Source: Pseudomonadota bacterium
Lineage (GTDB): Bacteria > Myxococcota_A > UBA9160 > SZUA-336
NCBI GenBank assembly: GCA_003247575.1
Contig: QJZC01000003.1
Span: 1-54,287, forward strand
DNA: 54,287 nucleotides
Reading direction: 5' to 3'
Part shown: one piece after another, positions 50,339 to 54,287 of the stretch
Layout: every line of letters starts with the position of its first letter
Position numbering within the stretch: the first letter of the stretch is position 1
Translations under genes and position numbers: made by a program
The notes under the pieces: generated by a model
Seen by the model: the letters and a program-made list of their open reading frames with translations, nothing else
Databases searched by the model: none
Told to the model about the DNA's origin: nothing

Positions 50339-51961
50339 ATGGCGCAGGAAGATGGCTCGGATGCGTATGATGTCATCGTGGTCGGGGCCGGCTTCGGCGG
50401 ATTGTACGCCCTCTACAAGCTCCGCGAACAGGGACTGCGGGTCCGCGTGTTAGAAGCCGGAGCTGGAGTGGGAGGTACCTGGTATTGGAACCGCTATCCC
50501 GGTGCCCGCTGCGACGTGCCGAGTGTGGAGTACTCCTACAGCTTCAGCCGCGAGCTCGAACAGGAATGGAATTGGACCGAGGTCATGGCCGGACAACCCG
50601 AGATCCTGTCGTACCTGAATCACGTCGCCGACCGATTCGACCTTCGACGCGACATCCAGCTCGAGACCCGGGTCGCGCAGGCTCGCTTTGACGAAGCGGA
50701 TTGCTGCTGGTTCGTGCTCACGACTTCGGGTGAAGAGCTCAAGGCTCGTTTTTGCGTGATGGCGACCGGGTGCCTGTCCGCACCCAATACCCCCGACATC
50801 CCCGGCAAGGCAGACTTTGCGGGTGCCGTTTATCACACGGGGGCCTGGCCTCACGAGGACGTGGACTTCACGGGATTGCGTGTCGGCGTCGTCGGCACCG
50901 GCTCCTCGGGGGTTCAGGCGATTCCCGTCCTCGCGCAGAGTGCGGCGCAGCTTACGGTATTCCAACGCACGCCCAACTACACGGTGCCCGCAGGCAACCG
51001 TCCCTTGGCCGACGCGGATCGAGACCGAGCGAAGGCCGCGTACGAGATCATTCGAGCCCGCGAGCGCGAGTCCTACGCTGGAATCATCTTCGGGTTCGGG
51101 GGGCACGCTCTCGTACTACCCACCGAGCGAATTCTCGAGACGTCGCCCGAACAGCGCCGAGCCGCACTCGACGAGGATGCGTTTGGCGCGTTGCGGCGCT
51201 ACTCCGACATTCAGTCCGACCCACGCGCCAACGAACTCGCCTGCGAAATGTATCGCGAGATGCTCCGGCGCATCGTCGACGACCCCGACGTGGCAGAGCG
51301 ACTGTCGCCACGTGGATATCCGCTGGGCTGCAAGCGTCCCGTGATCGATACCGACTATCTTCCGACCTTCAACCGTGAGAACGTCACGCTGGTAGACCTT
51401 CGGCGAGGTGAGATCGAGCGCATCACACCGAGCGGTGTCCAGACAGCGCAGGGGTACTTCGGCCTCGACGTGCTCATCTGGGCGACCGGCTTCGACGCGA
51501 TGACGGGGACCCTGTTGCGAATCGACGTACGGGGGCGTCGAAATCTCGGGCTCGACCGAGCCTGGGCTGAAGGGCCGCGCTCCTATCTCGGCCTTCAAAC
51601 GCATGGATTCCCGAATTTCTTCACCCTGACGGGTCCCATGAGTCCCTCCGTGCTCAGCAACATGGTGGTATCGATCGAGCAGCACGTGGACTGGATTGCG
51701 GGCTGTATCCGTTATCTCGATGAGCACGAACTCGCGACGATCGAGGCCACGGCAGAAGCCGAGGCTGCTTGGATCGAACACGTCCAGAAGCTCGCTCAGG
51801 GAACCATGTGGGTCTCGCCTTCCTGCAACTCCTGGTACCTTGGCACGAACATACCCGGCAAGCCCCGTGTCTTCATGCCGTACGTCGGTGGAGTGGGTAC
51901 CTACCGAAAACACTGCGATCGCGTCGCGGCCCAAGGATACGAGGGGTTTGTACTCGGCTGA
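50339..51961 (+). CDS. Flavin-dependent Baeyer-Villiger monooxygenase-like enzyme
   Basis: The 540-residue protein has the FAD motif GAGFGG (16-21), EAGAGVGGTWYWNRYPGARCD, the NADPH motif GTGSSG (about 185) and ATGFD (about 381). The sequence FAGAVYHTGAWP near residue 160 matches the BVMO fingerprint FxGxxxHTxxWP. Length and order fit type I BVMOs such as cyclohexanone or steroid monooxygenases. It catalyses insertion of oxygen next to a ketone using NADPH. The preceding region ends with a terminator-like hairpin, so it has its own promoter. The natural ketone is not known. Confidence 0.93.
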   Translation: MAQEDGSDAYDVIVVGAGFGGLYALYKLREQGLRVRVLEAGAGVGGTWYWNRYPGARCDVPSVEYSYSFSRELEQEWNWTEVMAGQPEILSYLNHVADRFDLRRDIQLETRVAQARFDEADCCWFVLTTSGEELKARFCVMATGCLSAPNTPDIPGKADFAGAVYHTGAWPHEDVDFTGLRVGVVGTGSSGVQAIPVLAQSAAQLTVFQRTPNYTVPAGNRPLADADRDRAKAAYEIIRARERESYAGIIFGFGGHALVLPTERILETSPEQRRAALDEDAFGALRRYSDIQSDPRANELACEMYREMLRRIVDDPDVAERLSPRGYPLGCKRPVIDTDYLPTFNRENVTLVDLRRGEIERITPSGVQTAQGYFGLDVLIWATGFDAMTGTLLRIDVRGRRNLGLDRAWAEGPRSYLGLQTHGFPNFFTLTGPMSPSVLSNMVVSIEQHVDWIAGCIRYLDEHELATIEATAEAEAAWIEHVQKLAQGTMWVSPSCNSWYLGTNIPGKPRVFMPYVGGVGTYRKHCDRVAAQGYEGFVLG

Positions 51962-52289
51962 GCGGAATTTGCGATTCTTGCGTCCATTGGACCTTCCAAA
52001 CGGGAGATCCGCACGGAGCCGGCGCAAATGCGCTCGGGTGTGAGGCAGGGAGCCGCAAGATCAGATTTGCGCTCCCGACCTGCGGTTCGTCCCTTCCCGC
52101 AGAACCCGCGCTGCGCGCACGCAGCCTGAGGCCGCGTGCATGCGGTCGGAGCCTCGCGACTCGCCTCAGCGCTTGGTGGCCAGCGCCGACAGGCGTCGGC
52201 CGAGCCAAGCGTGTCGCGGTCGTTGTGTACGCGTGCGTGCCACACGGCGATGACGTCAAAGCCGGGTCCGCATCGCTGCCATCGTCTTC
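51962..52289. other. 328-bp intergenic region
   Basis: It lies between the convergent monooxygenase gene and the small membrane-protein gene. No gene, terminator hairpin or repeat is evident; open frames on both strands are short and without domains. Confidence 0.35.
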
Positions 52290-52631
52290 TCAGCCGATCC
52301 GCGACTCCGGTTCTTGGAGCTTTTGGATGACCCTCCACGCGAGAACGGCTGCGTCCGGAATCAAGACTGCGGTGAACCCAAAGAGCCAGAAGAGCGTAAC
52401 AACACTACCTGCGAGAGATCTGAGAAGGTTGTCAGAGAATATTGCCTCGGGAAGCAGGCCAGTAAGGAGAGCGGCGAGGACCAGAAACAGGAGATCCATC
52501 CAAAGCTGGAAGAAAGCAGCCCCAAAGGACCTTGCGCCCAGTGCGCGCTCGAAGAGAGCGTCGAGGAGTTTCTTGATCAACTTGTGCTCTCCTCGGGTGT
52601 ATCGTCGATACAACGGATACCACGAAATCAC
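52290..52631 (-). CDS. Small two-helix membrane protein
   Basis: The 113-residue product from GTG 52631 has a positively charged start (LYRRYTRGEHKLIKKLLDAL) and two membrane helices (LWMDLLFLVLAALLTGLL and SVVTLFWLFGFTAVLIPDAAVLA). GAGGA precedes the start by a few bases. The pattern of charged N-terminus and two helices is coherent and differs from shadow frames. No family is recognised. Confidence 0.55.
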   Translation of the reverse strand: MISWYPLYRRYTRGEHKLIKKLLDALFERALGARSFGAAFFQLWMDLLFLVLAALLTGLLPEAIFSDNLLRSLAGSVVTLFWLFGFTAVLIPDAAVLAWRVIQKLQEPESRIG

Positions 52632-52835
52632 GGTCCTCGAGAGACTCGAACTACGTGGGTAGGTAGCGGACGGCTACTCTTGAATCAAGGTGTCACTGGC
52701 TGCCTTTCTCTGGAGACCGATCTACTTCGGCATCGCTGTCGGGAATCGGTTCCACTCCAGTGACTGCGCGAAGATCGAGTAGGATGACGAGAACGCAGAT
52801 GGCGAGATTTTTCTCGTCACCTTCGGCACGTCTTC

Positions 52836-53735
52836 TCAATTCGAGCGTCCTGCGCGAAACTCGATCGACGGTTGAAGAGAGGTTCTCGGAAGATCGAAGT
52901 TCAGATGTGACATGGCTGAGATGAACGACATTGTCTCTAGCCTCGAATCCGGAGTTCGCCACGATGACCCTGATGCCTTCACCGGGGTTGCAGCTGGAGC
53001 GGTTCTCCGGGGCCGTGCCGGGCCTTCCGCGGCAATGTCCCCCGGGACGGCGTTCCTGGAAGATCCCAACACCTCGCTCAAAGGCCCGGTAGGCGCAGTT
53101 GCAGAACACGAGCTTCCCCGGGCGCGCAGCCTGACTTCGCTAACGAGATTCCCCTCCATCGTGTATAGGCTCGCGCCCAACGGAACAGTAGTGAGGCGTG
53201 CGTCGGGCCCATTGAGCAGCACGATGCCCTTTTCGAAGTCCCGTCGAAGAACGCCGCTCGCGTCGACGCAGCGGGGGCCAAGCGCAGCTCCCAGTGCGAC
53301 TTCGAAGCCGGGCCACCAATTGTCTGGCGTGTTGTAGGCAGTCGCCCCTAGAAGATCTCGGCCCTGGCTCGTCAAGAGCCATCCGCCCAGGCCGTACTCG
53401 AGTTCTCGAAGCCTCGGATCGAGGCTCGGTCCCCAGTCGTCAGGAGCAGGCTCATAGGTACGGAAGTAGTTCACCACACCACGGCCACGCTCGTGAACGT
53501 AGTCGATGAAATGGAGAAGGTTCTCGAGCCCTCGGGGTACGCCCCGCCAATCCCAGAACCATCCCCCGACGATATTGGGGTCATTGATCCCACGCTCGAC
53601 CATGATCCAGTCGGCAGCATCGATCTGGCGTTCTAGCTCTGGATCCCCCGGCTCTGCGTGATACCACACGCGATTGTGCACAATCTCACGCGACGGAAAC
53701 GCCTTTCGGATCTCCGCAATGCATGTACAACCGAG
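52836..53735 (-). pseudogene. Decayed GHL15-type glycoside hydrolase
   Basis: The frame reads IRKAFPSREIVHNRVWYHAE, then DAADWIMVERGINDPNIVGG, LENLLHFIDYVHERGRGVVN and GATAYNTPDNWWPGFEVALG, in the order known for hypothetical glycosyl hydrolase family 15. The N-terminal third is absent: an in-frame stop lies upstream and no start is found before GTG 53681. After VRLRARG (about 53110) the good reading jumps to another frame (KLVFCNCAYRAFERGVGIF), so the 3' end is also shifted. It is divergent from the FG-GAP gene. The enzyme is probably inactive. Confidence 0.65.
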
Positions 53736-53888
53736 GCAAAATCGGCACGATCAACGCTCATGAATTTGATGGCGAGTTGCCTCTCGAATCTGCGAGGTGT
53801 ATCTCGGGGGTCCAAGCGAGGCATTGTGGGTTCAGCGACTGGGGAGGAGCACAGATCAGCCGGTGCCATGCGCGGGAGGCGCTTGGGT

Positions 53889-54287
53889 ATGAAAATCGTC
53901 GCACTGACCGTTCTGCTCGGTGCCGCCGACGCGGAGGCGGAGACCAACTTCGGCCCGCTATCCATGACGAAGCTACCTGCGCCCGAACCGATCGGGAAAT
54001 TCTCAGGCCGCACGATAGCAACAGAGGGAGAGTGGCTAGCGGTTGGCAACCCGCACGGCGAAATACGGTCCGTGTTCGTCCATCGTCAGGTAGATGGGGC
54101 CTGGACGTTCTACCAAGAGCTCCATGCCAGCGACCAGAGAATGTCAGGCGCTGCTGAACACCTCGGTAGTAGTGTGGACTTTGACGGCAATCCAACGGCT
54201 GTTGGGGATGGGCCCCGGAAGGAGAGTACTCTACCGTGCTCGGCTGCTTGCCAGTCGACAACAACGGCGGCGCGTACGTATTTTTGT
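53889..54287 (+). CDS. Start of an FG-GAP repeat secreted protein (partial, frameshifted)
   Basis: From ATG 53889 a weak signal sequence (MKIVALTVLLGAADAEA) is followed by one FG-GAP-like unit: IATEGEWLAVGNPHGEIRSV, FVHRQVDGAWTFYQELHASD and GSSVDFDGNPTAVG. After this the family pattern continues in another frame as WAPEGEYSTVLGCLPVDNNG and GAYVF, with the change near 54205. The gene leaves the window. Such proteins form beta-propellers on the cell surface or act as adhesins. A single-base error or a real frameshift is possible. Confidence 0.6.
   Translation, partial: MKIVALTVLLGAADAEAETNFGPLSMTKLPAPEPIGKFSGRTIATEGEWLAVGNPHGEIRSVFVHRQVDGAWTFYQELHASDQRMSGAAEHLGSSVDFDGNPTAVGDGPRKESTLPCSAACQSTTTAARTYFC

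Noticed and set aside
1..54287. CRISPR array, rRNA, integrase or insertion sequence
   Set aside because: No regularly spaced 24-40 bp repeats, no ribosomal signature and no transposase or recombinase motif were seen on either strand.

Overview
This is a GC-rich window with dense, both-strand coding and long antisense shadow frames. The outer-membrane genes (a TonB-dependent receptor, an alginate-export-type porin, a second beta barrel), two lipoproteins and LemA show a Gram-negative cell. The Baeyer-Villiger-type monooxygenase, SDR and VOC enzymes, DUF2332, HTTM, DUF6502/DUF5666, MAPEG and an AAA-coupled protein kinase suggest a free-living heterotroph of Pseudomonadota, Myxococcota or a related deltaproteobacterial-type lineage. 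No rRNA, tRNA, CRISPR array, integrase or intact insertion sequence was seen, so I do not name a species.

Layout. 1-3.4 kb: end of an unknown gene, two small orphan acidic proteins (possibly immunity-like), a methyltransferase and an alpha/beta-hydrolase whose nucleophile is Ala. 3.5-4.0 kb: a collapsed hipBA toxin-antitoxin remnant that still has HipB-type operators upstream. 4.0-6.0 kb: lemA followed by two TPM-domain genes. 6.2-7.1 kb: an APH-fold kinase. 7.7-11.7 kb: a TonB receptor, a dienelactone-hydrolase-like/SnoaL fusion and a VOC protein in one operon. 11.8-13.2 kb: an SDR and a broken enoyl-CoA hydratase. 13.3-19.3 kb: HTTM membrane protein, MOSC protein, methyltransferase, DUF2332 and a secreted protein. 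19.9-23.8 kb: a large kinase-AAA-helical-repeat regulator. 23.8-29.6 kb (minus strand): a probable surface-polymer locus made of a nucleotidyltransferase, an alginate-export-type porin, an ABC-exporter membrane domain without ATPase fused to a CDP-glycerol glycerophosphotransferase-like enzyme, and another beta barrel. It diverges from a DUF6502-DUF5666 pair across a perfect 15-bp inverted repeat.

32.5-43.9 kb: MAPEG protein, EF-hand-like secreted protein, YdjM-like membrane protein, MFS transporter, a two-gene unit of a nucleoside-deoxyribosyltransferase/TIR-like protein plus methyltransferase, a LuxR-type regulator, a LysM-like protein, a second partial copy of the YdjM-like gene, a beta-helix protein and a TVP38/DedA-family protein. 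44-54.3 kb: an internally deleted hybrid histidine kinase, a frameshifted nucleotidyltransferase overlapping a DEDDh exonuclease, an alpha/beta hydrolase, a hydrolase-like lipoprotein with Leu at the nucleophile position, a Baeyer-Villiger-type monooxygenase, a small membrane protein, a decayed GHL15-type glycosidase and the start of an FG-GAP protein.

Three themes cut across the genes. First, many loci are broken: hipBA, enoyl-CoA hydratase, hybrid kinase, nucleotidyltransferase, GHL15 and FG-GAP. Some look like single-base homopolymer changes, so assembly error is possible there; others are real internal deletions. Second, short tandem expansions of 15, 18 or about 20 bp recur inside genes and at gene ends. 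Third, three alpha/beta-hydrolase-fold proteins lack the catalytic nucleophile. The best candidates for an undescribed system are the surface-polymer locus, the nucleotidyltransferase-exonuclease pair and the deoxyribosyltransferase-like/methyltransferase pair.
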